Part shown: in pieces, positions 8,582-17,472 of the stretch
Layout: each line of letters starts with the position of its first letter
How positions within the stretch are numbered: the first letter of the stretch is position 1
Assembly: GCA_037623315.1 (NCBI GenBank)
Contig: JBBJJH010000008.1
Span: 78,026 to 142,025, forward strand
Direction of reading: 5' to 3'
Source: Halanaerobiaceae bacterium ANBcell28
Lineage (GTDB): Bacteria; Bacillota; Halanaerobiia; Halanaerobiales; DTU029
Length of the DNA stretch: 64,000 nt
Notes under the pieces: generated by a model
What the model was told of the DNA's origin: nothing
The model's input: only the letters and a program-made list of their open reading frames with translations
The model's database searches: none
Translations under genes and position numbers: made by a program

Positions 8582-9088
8582 ATGGAAGAAGATTTGCAAA
8601 GAATTATGGACATATCAAAGTCTAAAGAAAAAGAAAATGAGGAATTTAGAATCTTCTTAAAGGGATGCAATCATCATCAGGTTGATAAAATTGTACATGA
8701 GTTAAACATAAAATACTCAAAAGAAATTGATTGTACTAAATGTGCTAATTGTTGCAAGAAGTTAATACCCGCTTTATCTTTAGATGAAACAAAGGATATT
8801 GCAAAATTTTTAACCCTAGATTATGATGAATTCTCAAAAAAATATATCGAAAGAGAAACAGCCGGGGGCTTTACCTTTCAAGGCAACTCTTGTCCTTTTC
8901 TCAGTGATAAAAAATGTTCAGTCTATGACTGTAGGCCCGAGGCCTGTAGTTCCTTTCCCCATTTGCATAAAGACAATATTAATCACAGATTACTTAATAT
9001 AATAAATAATAATCATCTTTGTCCTATTATCTTTAATGTTCTAGAAGATTTAAAAAGTATATTTTTGGACAAAGAAGATGCTGTTTAA
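8582..9088 (+). CDS. YkgJ family cysteine-cluster protein
   Basis: 168 residues from the ATG at 8582, which has GAGGTGG seven bases upstream. An in-frame extension to 8519 lacks a ribosome site. The cysteine pattern is clear: CTKCANCC near residue 45, then CPFLSDKKCSVYDCRPEACSSFP near residues 100-120. This matches the zinc/iron-chelating domain family (YkgJ, formerly called Fe-S oxidoreductase). The biochemical role is unknown. The genes just downstream, a cyclodeaminase-like gene and an HD-domain gene, are degraded, so this may be the last intact member of a decaying cluster. Confidence 0.8.
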   Translation: MEEDLQRIMDISKSKEKENEEFRIFLKGCNHHQVDKIVHELNIKYSKEIDCTKCANCCKKLIPALSLDETKDIAKFLTLDYDEFSKKYIERETAGGFTFQGNSCPFLSDKKCSVYDCRPEACSSFPHLHKDNINHRLLNIINNNHLCPIIFNVLEDLKSIFLDKEDAV

Positions 9089-9131
9089 CAGGGTAATAAG
9101 CCCATGCTATATTTAAAGGAGTGATCTTATC

Positions 9132-9674
9132 TTAGTAAATAAATCCTTAAAAGAAATTACAAAAAGACTGGCTTCACATAATCCTCCTGTTCCAGCAGGG
9201 GGGTCCACGATAGCTATTAATGGTCTCTTAGGACTCTCACTATTAAAACTAACATATGCTGTAAGCAAAAAAACATGGGAGCAAGAACTTATTAATCAAT
9301 TAAACACTGAATTTGCTATTGAGGATTCTTTTTTAAAAGCAGAAAATATCTTCATAAAAGCTATGGATGAAGATGCCATTGCTTTCAAAAAAAGCATTGA
9401 AAGCAAAGAGATTTTGAAAGATATAATAGAAATACCTTTAAGGATTGCAGGATCTTCAAAAAACTTGCATCAGCAAGCCAGTAAAATTGAACCCCATATA
9501 AAGAATACAGTTCTAGCAGATCATCAAATTGCTAAAGAAAATTTAATTTCAAGCATAAAGGGTGGAATCAATATTATAGAGAGTAATTATAATTTTTTTG
9601 ATAAAAACTCTGCTTATATCAGAGAAACAAAAAATAAGATTGAGAAGCTAAAAGAATATTTAAAGAAAAGGTAG
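9132..9674 (+). pseudogene. formimidoyl-THF cyclodeaminase/cyclohydrolase-like gene lacking a start codon
   Basis: An open frame of 180 residues, full length for the FTCD_C family, begins VNKSLKEITKRLASH and contains NPPVPAGGSTIAINGLLGL, the glycine-rich folate site, and later DEDAIAFKKS. A strong AAAGGAGTGAT ribosome site lies at the right distance, but the codon there is TTA, not TTG, ATG or GTG. The first usable start is ATG at 9363, which would remove the glycine-rich motif. The family handles methenyl- and formimino-tetrahydrofolate. Loss of the start codon is direct from sequence; loss of function is inference. Confidence 0.55.
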
Positions 9675-9684
9675 GAGAGAATTT

Positions 9685-9910
9685 ATGCTATATAAAGAAG
9701 AAATTATCAATAAAATGAAAGAACACTTTGTTGGAGATAAGGAAAGGCAATCACCATTCCCCGGGAAATATTAATACATTTAATTTCAAGCTATTATATG
9801 ATGCTGATTGGCTTGTAAACCTTCCCGGTGTACATGAGTTAGATAAAAAAAGTATTTTTTATTTATTCATATTTTTAGCAAGCTTTAAAGAATACATTTC
9901 TTTAAGTTAA
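9685..9910 (+). pseudogene. HD-domain phosphohydrolase remnant (internal deletion)
   Basis: After a good ribosome site (AGGAGAG) an ATG at 9685 opens MLYKEEIINKMKEHFVGDKER, the usual start of small HD-domain hydrolases, but the frame stops after 29 codons. In another frame the sequence FKLLYDADWLVNLP follows at once, which resembles the end of the HD domain. The histidine part between the two is missing. The simplest reading is an internal deletion with frameshift. The last few bases run into a palindromic operator copy. Confidence 0.5.
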
Positions 9911-9921
9911 CGTTAACTAAC
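9902..9921. promoter_or_regulatory. second identical copy of the TetR-type operator
   Basis: The 20-mer is identical to that at 7651-7670. It lies at the end of the HD remnant and 74 bases past the stop of the minus-strand reductase gene, so no intact gene begins beside it. Confidence 0.55.
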
Positions 9922-9994
9922 ATTATACCTATATGAAGCGAATTTAGCTATGACATATATCACAAAACCAAAATATATAAAACAAATTTAACTC

Positions 9995-11197
9995 TTAGTG
10001 TTGTGTTAAATACTCACTAACTCGCAAAGCTGCTTTAGCTCCTTCACCAGCAGAAATTATTATCTGTTTATCCTTAATGTTAGTAACATCTCCTGCAGCC
10101 CATATTCCTTTAATACTGGTTTCATTATTTTCATTAATTACAATTTCATTTACTTTATTTACTTTTAAAATATCTCTTGCAAAATCGTTATTAGGTATTA
10201 AACCTATTTCAACAAAAACTGCCTCTACATCAACTTTTTCTTTCTCTTCAGTATTTACATTTTTAATTATTATAGAGTCAAGCTTCTTATCACCTTTTAT
10301 TTCTTCTACTCCATAAGCTGTATATACCTGAATATTATCATTGTTTAATACCTTATCAACTAGAACTCGATCCCCTGTAAGTTTATCTTGAAATTCCACT
10401 AAGACAACATTGCAGGATAAGTTCGCCAGATCCAGACTAGCTTCCAGACCGGAGTTGCCTCCTCCAACTACTGCTACACGCTTACCTGCATACAAGAAGC
10501 CATCACAGGTGGCACAATAATGAACACCTTTTCCTCTAAACTCTTTTTCTCCTTCTACACCTAGCTGACGATTACTAGCACCAGTGGCAATAATAATAGC
10601 TTTTGCCTCAAGCTCTTTCTCACTTTCAGTTTCAAGAAAGAATTTATCATCTTCTTTTCTTATATTCTTTACTGTCTCTCCAATTTCCATAGATACATTA
10701 TAGTCCATGACGTGTTGATAAAAATCATCTATTAATTCTGATCCTGTAACATCAAGCATACCTAGATAATTACCAACTTCACCTGTATCAGCCATCTGTC
10801 CGCCTATATCTGAAGATACCATTAAAACATCCAGACCTTTTCTGGCCGAATATAAGGCTGCATTAAAGCCAGCCGGGCCAGCACCGATAATCAGTAGATC
10901 CCATTTCTTTTGAAAGTTTTTATCAAGTTCCATGTCCAGTATAAGCTCTAATTTTCCGCTTCTTTTCATTTCCATCAAGTCATCAAAACCACCAATTGAA
11001 TAATCATCTATAAATATTTGTGGTACTGTTTTTGCACCACCAGTCCTGTTCTCCATTTCAAGTTTAATGCCCTTATCATCAATATTATATTCTTGGTAAT
11101 CTAGACCTTTACTTTTGAGAAATGCTTTTGCCTTCTTACAATAAGGACAGCGCTGCAAAGTATATATTTCAATTTTGCTTTCTTGAATCTTATTCAT
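9995..11197 (-). CDS. glutaredoxin-thioredoxin reductase (AhpF-like) fusion
   Basis: 400 residues from the ATG at 11197 (AAAGGGG nine bases upstream); a TTG at 11206 is too close to that site. Residues 8-80 form a glutaredoxin domain with CPYC (17-20) and TVPQIFIDD. Residues about 95-400 form a thioredoxin-reductase domain: FAD motif GAGPAGFNAA, redox CATCDG, NAD motif GGGNSGLEAS and a C-terminal GIWAAGDVT. The enzyme should pass electrons from NAD(P)H through the CATC pair to its own glutaredoxin and on to a peroxiredoxin or disulfide. No ahpC is adjacent. Useful for oxygen defence in an anaerobe. Confidence 0.9.
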   Translation of the reverse strand: MNKIQESKIEIYTLQRCPYCKKAKAFLKSKGLDYQEYNIDDKGIKLEMENRTGGAKTVPQIFIDDYSIGGFDDLMEMKRSGKLELILDMELDKNFQKKWDLLIIGAGPAGFNAALYSARKGLDVLMVSSDIGGQMADTGEVGNYLGMLDVTGSELIDDFYQHVMDYNVSMEIGETVKNIRKEDDKFFLETESEKELEAKAIIIATGASNRQLGVEGEKEFRGKGVHYCATCDGFLYAGKRVAVVGGGNSGLEASLDLANLSCNVVLVEFQDKLTGDRVLVDKVLNNDNIQVYTAYGVEEIKGDKKLDSIIIKNVNTEEKEKVDVEAVFVEIGLIPNNDFARDILKVNKVNEIVINENNETSIKGIWAAGDVTNIKDKQIIISAGEGAKAALRVSEYLTQH

Positions 11198-11288
11198 AAA
11201 TATCAACCCCTTTAACTAACAGTAAAACTCTCCGCCTAAATTAAAGATTTAAATAGTTTTTTCAACTATACAAGTAAAAGTAGACTCT

Positions 11289-11918
11289 TTAAAGTTCAAG
11301 TAGTATCGCCCTGCAAAGTGTAGCTTCTACTCCTTGAATATTCAAGGGAAATAAGCCTAGAGTATATTGCCCCTCTTCAATTCCCCTCAATCTTAATCCC
11401 TCTAAAATAAAAATCTCATTAGATAATAATTTTTTATGAGTAGGATGACCTTCTTGAGAACGTTCTATTCCCAAAGAGTCAATCCCTATACCCTTTACAT
11501 CCTGTTCAATCAAGTGCTCAGCAGCATCTTCGGCTAGAAAGATAAAATCTTCTTCCCTATCCTCATAAGAATTTTTAGTCTTTAGCAAGATAAAACTACC
11601 TTCTTTTATATCAAATTTCTTTAAATCCTCTGCCTTAACTTTATCATCCAGATTAGTCAAATCCAGTACTTGACTATCATAAAAGAATTCTTCTTTCAGA
11701 AATTCATCTATAGTAGCACCATCTTTTATCATATGCAGAGGAGCATCAAGATGAGTACCAGTGTGCATATTAAAAGTAATACTACTTTCATAGGAATCAG
11801 CTGTAGAATAATCATTTAAGACCTTAAACTCCGGTTTCTTTTCCTGGCGGCCCTTATAAACAGGCATCTCAGGACTTATTTCCATAGAAATATCATAAAT
11901 CTTTTTTCCCTTCCACAT
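11289..11918 (-). CDS. cyclase family protein (kynurenine formamidase-like)
   Basis: About 209 residues from the ATG at 11918, which has GGAGGTG eight bases before it. Begins MWKGKKIYDISMEISPEMPVYKG and contains the family metal motif HTGTHLDAP (about residue 57), followed by DSLGIERS. The family includes kynurenine formamidases and isatin hydrolases, metal-dependent hydrolases of amides. The true substrate here is unknown; no tryptophan-degradation gene is near. It lies 72 bases from zwf on the same strand and may be co-transcribed with it. Confidence 0.85.
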   Translation of the reverse strand: MWKGKKIYDISMEISPEMPVYKGRQEKKPEFKVLNDYSTADSYESSITFNMHTGTHLDAPLHMIKDGATIDEFLKEEFFYDSQVLDLTNLDDKVKAEDLKKFDIKEGSFILLKTKNSYEDREEDFIFLAEDAAEHLIEQDVKGIGIDSLGIERSQEGHPTHKKLLSNEIFILEGLRLRGIEEGQYTLGLFPLNIQGVEATLCRAILLEL

Positions 11919-11990
11919 ATCCAAAACACCTCCATAATTAGTCAAGCTCTCCAACTAAATATAGGATTTAGATGGAGTTTTCTTTTCCTT

Positions 11991-13487
11991 TCAAATAATA
12001 CCATCCTCAGCAGCCAGATCGTTAATATCCCACCACTTACGACCATCTCTTTCCAAGAGTTCATTCGCTTCTTTAGGCCCATTGCTACCTGCCTTGTAAT
12101 TGGGAAACTCAGGCTCCTTTTCCTGCCATAGCTTTGCAATCTTATCAACAAATCTCCAGGAATACTCTACCTCATCCCAACGAGTAAACAAAGTAGAATC
12201 TCCTTTCATAACTTCAAATAGTAGTCGCTCATAAGCTTCAGGAGAATTTTCCCCTAATTGACAGTTTTGGCAAAAGTCCATTTGTACTGGTACAATTTTC
12301 GTGTCTGTTCCAGGGTGTTTGGCATTAAACTGAAAGAAAACACCTTCTTGAGGCTGGATCCTAATAACTAAAAGATTTGGCATTAAAGATGATACTTTAC
12401 TTTGATATGCAGGATGAGCTGCTTCTTTAAACTCCACAATAACCTCTGTAGATTTGCGTGTTGTTCTTTTACCAGTTTTCAAGTAGAAAGGTACATCTGC
12501 CCAACGAAGATTATTAATGAATGTTTTTACAGCCACAAAAGTTTCAGTATTAGACTCATCAGCAGTTCTGGATTCACCCCGATAGGATACTACTTGTTCT
12601 CCATCTATCATACCACTATCATACTGCCCCCTGACAGTATAGTCCTCCAGTTTATCATCCTCAATTTCTAAGGCTTTCAAAACCTTAACTTTTTCATTTC
12701 TTACCGCTTCATTATCCATTGAACCAGGTGCTTCCATTGCAGTAAGACTTAATAATTGTAAAATATGATTTTGCAACATATCCCTAAGTGCGCCAGACTG
12801 ATCATAATAACCTCCACGGTCACCCACTCCACCTAGTTCATTCGATATAATCTGGATATTATCAATAAATTTATTATTCCAAATTGCTTCAAAAATACTA
12901 TTAGCAAATCTCAGTACCATGATATTTTGTAACATCTCTTTTCCCAAATAATGATCTATTCTATAGATATCTTCTTCAGGGAAAACAGAACTTATTTTTT
13001 CATTCAAATTTATGGCTGATTCTAGATTATGACCAAAAGGTTTCTCAATAACAAGTCTACTATTCTTCTCCCTATTTTTAAGCATATCATGCTCATCTAG
13101 TTTATCTACTATCAAGGAAAAATAATCTGGTGAAACAGCTAGATAATATATCTGCCTATAATTTTCATTAAATTCTTGTTTTAATACTTGATAACCTTCA
13201 TCTTGACTTATATCAAATTTTAGATACTTAATTTTTGCAGCAAATTCATCCCAGCTATCTTCCTTAAAATCAAACCTAGAATGTTCTATAACTGCATTTC
13301 TTGCTTCTTCCCTATATATTTGATCATTTTTATCCCTTCTACCTATAGCATATATATTTAGATTATCAGGTAATTGTCCTTGCCGATATAAATTATAGAA
13401 AGCTGGCAATAACTTTCGATGAGTTAAATCACCTGTAGCTCCAAAAATAATAAAATCAAATGATTCATTTGTAATATCTATAGCCAT
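11991..13487 (-). CDS. zwf: glucose-6-phosphate 1-dehydrogenase
   Basis: 498 residues from the ATG at 13487, which has GGAGGTG before it; the frame extends to 13601 without family resemblance. The dinucleotide fold (FGATGDLTHRKLLPAF), the active-site RIDHYLGKE and EKPFGHNLESA are all present. It oxidises glucose 6-phosphate to 6-phosphogluconolactone, making NADPH (or NADH). Gnd lies upstream on the same strand (130 bases), followed further upstream by pgi, so the oxidative pentose phosphate branch is grouped. A 6-phosphogluconolactonase gene is not seen here. Confidence 0.95.
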   Translation of the reverse strand: MAIDITNESFDFIIFGATGDLTHRKLLPAFYNLYRQGQLPDNLNIYAIGRRDKNDQIYREEARNAVIEHSRFDFKEDSWDEFAAKIKYLKFDISQDEGYQVLKQEFNENYRQIYYLAVSPDYFSLIVDKLDEHDMLKNREKNSRLVIEKPFGHNLESAINLNEKISSVFPEEDIYRIDHYLGKEMLQNIMVLRFANSIFEAIWNNKFIDNIQIISNELGGVGDRGGYYDQSGALRDMLQNHILQLLSLTAMEAPGSMDNEAVRNEKVKVLKALEIEDDKLEDYTVRGQYDSGMIDGEQVVSYRGESRTADESNTETFVAVKTFINNLRWADVPFYLKTGKRTTRKSTEVIVEFKEAAHPAYQSKVSSLMPNLLVIRIQPQEGVFFQFNAKHPGTDTKIVPVQMDFCQNCQLGENSPEAYERLLFEVMKGDSTLFTRWDEVEYSWRFVDKIAKLWQEKEPEFPNYKAGSNGPKEANELLERDGRKWWDINDLAAEDGII

Positions 13488-13617
13488 TTCTACACCTCCA
13501 TTATTTATCTGTACTTTATTCTGAGCTAAAAGAAGTAAGAGTGTACAATATGATTCTAAACTTTCTTTTCCAAGCTCAAAGTTCCTAATTCTTAGCTCCA
13601 ATCAAATTCCCATTCAG

Positions 13618-15033
13618 TTAAACATTTTTTATATCCTGCCACTCTGTATGAAATGTGCCTTCTTTATCTCTACGCAGATAGGTATGAGCACCAAAATAAT
13701 CTCTTTGCGCCTGTATCAGATTTGTAGGTAATTCTACAGAGCGTAAACTATCAAAATAATCAAGAGTAGCTGACATTGCCGGTACAGGGATTCCTCTTTC
13801 TTTAGCGGCAATTAGCATTAAGCGCAATTGAGGTATCTTCTCCTGAAAATTATACCTGAATTCTTTAGATAATATCATACTAGTAATTTTGTAATTATCT
13901 TTATAAACCTCATATACATCCTCCAAAAAAGCAGAGCGAATAATACAGCCATTTTCCCATATTCTAGCCACTTCACCTAAGGGTAATGAGTAATTATATT
14001 CCTGAGAAGCTTCCTGTAATAAAGTCATTCCTTCAGCATATGCATTTACTACTCCTAAATACAGTGCATCTTCCAGTACATTCAGAAAATCCCTATCAAG
14101 TTTCTTGCTCTCAGGTGCATTAAAAACTTTGCTAAAACTTAGACGTTCCTGTTTATAAGCTGATATATTTCTGGCATTCACAGCAGCCGTTATAGTTGGG
14201 ATAAAAACACCTAACTCTAGTGACTCTTGCACACTCCATTTTCCAGTACCTTTTTGTCTGGCTTCATCTAATATAATATCGACTATTGGTTTTTCAGTTT
14301 CGGGGTCAACTCTCTTCAAAATTTCATGAGTTATCTCTAATAAATATGATTGATGATACTCATTCCATTCCTCAAAAATACTACTCATTTCTTCTGCAGA
14401 CAAATCCATCATCTTACGCATAAAATCATAAATTTCTGCTATTACTTGCATTACTCCATATTCAATTCCATTATGAATCATCTTTACATAATGCCCAGCA
14501 GATTTCTTACCCAAATATGTTACACAAGAACCATGATCTGTTTTGGCAGCTATATCTTCAAAAATTTCTGCTACTTGTTGATAGGCTTCTTGATCGCCAC
14601 CAGGCATAATCGAAGGACCATGTAAGGCACCATACTCCCCTCCGCTTATTCCTGTACCAAGAAAACTAATCCCCTTTTCAGCCAGTTCTTTATACCTACG
14701 GTCAGTATCTGTAAAGTGTGAATTACCACCATCTATAATAATGTCTCCTTCTTCTAAATAAGGTAACATAGAATCAATCACATAATCCACAGGCTTACCT
14801 GACTTAACCATTAGCATGACTTTACGAGGACGACTTAATAAAGCTAAAAATTCTTCTATGTCAAAGCCTGGATAAATATTTTTACCCTGGGTACGTTTCT
14901 CAAGAAATTTCTCTGTAGTTTCTTTAGTCCTATTATATACAGCCACATTATATCCACTAGACTCCATATTCAGAACAAGGTTCTGGCCCATAACTGCCAG
15001 CCCAATAACTCCTATATCACATTTATTCTTCAT
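13618..15033 (-). CDS. gnd: 6-phosphogluconate dehydrogenase, decarboxylating
   Basis: 471 residues from the ATG at 15033 (AAAGGGG eight bases before it). The Rossmann motif IGLAVMGQNLVLN, the substrate site GGNSHFTDTDRR, SGGEYGALHGPSIMPGG, and the catalytic lysine in HYVKMIHNGIEYG are clear. Converts 6-phosphogluconate to ribulose 5-phosphate and CO2, with NADPH formation. Full length for the family. It is upstream of zwf on the same strand, with a hairpin between it and pgi. The variant (NADP+ or NAD+) cannot be decided by eye. Confidence 0.96.
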   Translation of the reverse strand: MKNKCDIGVIGLAVMGQNLVLNMESSGYNVAVYNRTKETTEKFLEKRTQGKNIYPGFDIEEFLALLSRPRKVMLMVKSGKPVDYVIDSMLPYLEEGDIIIDGGNSHFTDTDRRYKELAEKGISFLGTGISGGEYGALHGPSIMPGGDQEAYQQVAEIFEDIAAKTDHGSCVTYLGKKSAGHYVKMIHNGIEYGVMQVIAEIYDFMRKMMDLSAEEMSSIFEEWNEYHQSYLLEITHEILKRVDPETEKPIVDIILDEARQKGTGKWSVQESLELGVFIPTITAAVNARNISAYKQERLSFSKVFNAPESKKLDRDFLNVLEDALYLGVVNAYAEGMTLLQEASQEYNYSLPLGEVARIWENGCIIRSAFLEDVYEVYKDNYKITSMILSKEFRYNFQEKIPQLRLMLIAAKERGIPVPAMSATLDYFDSLRSVELPTNLIQAQRDYFGAHTYLRRDKEGTFHTEWQDIKNV

Positions 15034-15062
15034 TAACAAAACCCCTTTCCAAAGTTCTTCCG

Positions 15063-15100
15063 TTAAAAGCTAAGTATAGTTTACTTCACTTAGCTTTTAT
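15063..15100. terminator. terminator between pgi and gnd
   Basis: Perfect 11-bp stem (AAAAGCTAAGT / ACTTAGCTTTT) with T-runs on both sides, so it may act in either direction. It follows the pgi stop by about 140 bases and precedes gnd. Confidence 0.7.
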
Positions 15101-15237
15101 TATCTGTCTTAATAAGAAAATCTATATATTCTTTCAACTATTTGTTATTTCAACTTTCCGGATTAAATCTATATAATTTAATAAACTATGTCTAAACTGG
15201 CTTCAGAATTATAATTCAATGCCAAAAGTTGAGCTTA

Positions 15238-16659
15238 TTATAGTATTAGAGATTCATCTTTATCAGGTCTATTATCATATTCTTCTCCGAAATCCTTATA
15301 CCCATCTCTTCCCAAAACACCATATGCATAATGTTTTCCAAGCTCAACACCAGGTTGATTAAAGGCATCAATATTTAAGAGTTCGCCAAGCACAGCAGTT
15401 TGCAATTCCAACATATATAACAATTGCCCCATAGTAAACTCATTTACCTCTGGCAGGATTATTGTTTCATTCAATCTACTTCTTTTTGTTAAAGCCAATT
15501 CTGTTGCATTCTTTTCAGTCTTAAGCAGCTCACCTAGGCTATGTCCTCCAAGATATGCTACCCCCTCTATATCATCATATAATTTAGGCATCTCCATTTC
15601 AGCACCGTAGTTCTCAACTTCAAGAAAAGTAATGAATTTATCATAAGGTCCTTCCATATATAGCTGCATTTGTGAATGTTGGTCTGTAGCACCTAATGCC
15701 TTAATTGGTGTTGGTCCAAGATTTACAATATTACCTTCTCTATCAAGTTCTTTACCCAAAGATTCTGCCCATAATTGTCTATACCAATCAGCTAGATCTT
15801 TTAAGCTATGAGAATAAGGCATCATAACAGATAAGGGTTTGCCATTCTCATAGGCAATATATTGTAAAACAGCATTTAAATATGCGGGGTTTTCCCATAC
15901 TTCTTCTTTCTGAGTAATTTTATCCATATAAGCAGCTCCAGCCAGCAAAGCTTCAATATCTATACCAGTAAAAGCCGCAGAGACTAATCCAACTGCTGTT
16001 AACACAGAGAATCTTCCGCCAACGTTTTCGGGAATATGAAATGTTTTATATTCTTCACGTTTGGCTATCTCTATTAAATAACCTGAATCCTGACTGGTAG
16101 TAGCAATAAAATGCTCTTTTACTTTCTCTTCACCTACCTCTTCTGCTACTATTTGACGTGCTATTAAATATTGACTCATCGTTTCGGCAGTTCCACCTGA
16201 TTTAGAAATTACGTTAAAAACAGTTCTCTCCATATCTAAGATATCCAATAAACTTTTAAAACGAAGCGGGTCAATATTATCCGGAACAAACAAACGAGGG
16301 GCACTTCCTCGATCGTCCCTATAATTATGATAAGCATCATTCAAAGCTGTCTGTAAAGCGATGTTGCCTAAAGCAGAACCACCAATCCCTAAAACTACAA
16401 AATTATCAAATTTACCTTTGTTTTCTTCAGCGAATTCTTTGATATCCTGTACCACCTGCTCTTGATTGTAAGGTAATTCCATAAAACCCAAATTAGCTTC
16501 TCGAATATTCTTATGTGCTTCTTTCACTCTATCAGCTAATTGATTAACATCTTCCTTACTAATACCATGTTCTTCTCCTATATTATCAACAAAGACATTA
16601 TTTACATCTAATCTAATTTGCATTTCTTTCTGCCATGATTCTTTTAAATACTTTTTCAC
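15238..16659 (-). CDS. pgi: glucose-6-phosphate isomerase
   Basis: 473 residues. VVLGIGGSALGN near residue 92, SKSGGTAETMSQY near 153, GGRFSVLTAVGL near 214 and ATDQHSQMQLYMEGP near 323 are the phosphate-binding and active-site motifs. Interconverts glucose 6-phosphate and fructose 6-phosphate in the cytoplasm. Upstream of gnd and zwf on the same strand, but a hairpin and about 200 bases separate them, so it may have its own transcript. A weak cre-like AACGCTTT stands about 25 bases before the gene. Confidence 0.96.
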   Translation of the reverse strand: MKKYLKESWQKEMQIRLDVNNVFVDNIGEEHGISKEDVNQLADRVKEAHKNIREANLGFMELPYNQEQVVQDIKEFAEENKGKFDNFVVLGIGGSALGNIALQTALNDAYHNYRDDRGSAPRLFVPDNIDPLRFKSLLDILDMERTVFNVISKSGGTAETMSQYLIARQIVAEEVGEEKVKEHFIATTSQDSGYLIEIAKREEYKTFHIPENVGGRFSVLTAVGLVSAAFTGIDIEALLAGAAYMDKITQKEEVWENPAYLNAVLQYIAYENGKPLSVMMPYSHSLKDLADWYRQLWAESLGKELDREGNIVNLGPTPIKALGATDQHSQMQLYMEGPYDKFITFLEVENYGAEMEMPKLYDDIEGVAYLGGHSLGELLKTEKNATELALTKRSRLNETIILPEVNEFTMGQLLYMLELQTAVLGELLNIDAFNQPGVELGKHYAYGVLGRDGYKDFGEEYDNRPDKDESLIL

Positions 16660-17111
16660 ATTAATTCCCTCCTAATATTTATTATTATTTAAAGCGTTTT
16701 TTTTAGTCACAAAGTTCACATTATTAATATTATGTTTCTTATGCAAGTTTTTATTTTTCTTAGCTAACATACTTAATCAAATTATTAAATAATTTTTTTA
16801 AGTATTTTATATCTAAGTAGAAATTCTAATCTAAATCCTAGTATATTAATAATGTATATCAAAAAGCCAAATAAATCTGTATTTTATTTTACAGAATAAT
16901 AAATAAAGTATAGAAGAGGAGCAGTGCCTGTCTTTCCTATTAGTCTAAATATAGATAGAGCTCATTATCTTCTCTTTTTTAAAAATTCCATTCTCTTCAT
17001 TTTTATTACCTCTTTTTTAAAAGTATTTGTATTACCTCCCTTGCCACAATCCCTACCTTATGCTATAATATAAAACATCGATATCGAAATTAGATAATGC
17101 GGAGTGATTTC
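16660..17111. other. divergent intergenic region between pgi and padR
   Basis: About 450 AT-rich bases with no protein-like frame. The pgi side has a possible TTGCAT-17-TAATGT promoter. The padR side has a good promoter and a palindrome, listed separately. Nothing else was identified. Confidence 0.6.
17041..17087 (+). promoter_or_regulatory. padR promoter with TCGATATCGA operator
   Basis: TTGCCA (17041-17046) and TATAAT (17064-17069) are 17 bases apart. The ten-base palindrome TCGATATCGA (17078-17087) lies about at the transcription start, a good place for self-repression by the PadR protein. Confidence 0.65.
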
Positions 17112-17420
17112 ATGGAAAATAAAGTATTAAGAAAAATATTTTTAGCCTTCATGAGGATACATATACTACATCATGCCAAAAAAGAAGCTTTTTTTGGGCT
17201 TTGGATGATCGAGGAGCTAAAAAGTCATGGATATAATATAAGCGCAGGCACTATCTACCCTATACTACACAAAATGGAAAAGGATAAACTCCTGAAAACT
17301 AATGAAAAGAATATAGACGGAAAGATTCGTAAATATTATTCCCTTACTGAAGAAGGAGATAAAATACTGCAGGAAGCAAAGAATAAAACAAAGGAACTCT
17401 TTTATGAAATAATCGATTAA
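17112..17420 (+). CDS. PadR family transcriptional regulator
   Basis: 102 residues from the ATG at 17112 (GGAGTGATTTC upstream); the ATG at 17097 overlaps that site. The winged helix contains the typical PadR pattern SAGTIYPILHKMEKDKLL followed by RKYYSLTEEG. It probably binds the palindrome in its own promoter. The FetAB-type transporter genes follow by 52 bases on the same strand, and are the probable regulated load. The inducing ligand is unknown. Confidence 0.9.
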   Translation: MENKVLRKIFLAFMRIHILHHAKKEAFFGLWMIEELKSHGYNISAGTIYPILHKMEKDKLLKTNEKNIDGKIRKYYSLTEEGDKILQEAKNKTKELFYEIID

Positions 17421-17472
17421 AAGAACTAAGCTGATTCATAATATCTTAAAGTAATGATAGAGAGGTGTAATT

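Noticed and set aside
11942..12151. Minus-strand open frame overlapping zwf end
   Set aside because: It is in the wrong frame of zwf and has no ribosome site.
16680..16700. AAAGCGTTTT considered as a cre (CcpA) site
   Set aside because: Only the core agrees; flanks do not match the consensus, so it is only mentioned with pgi.
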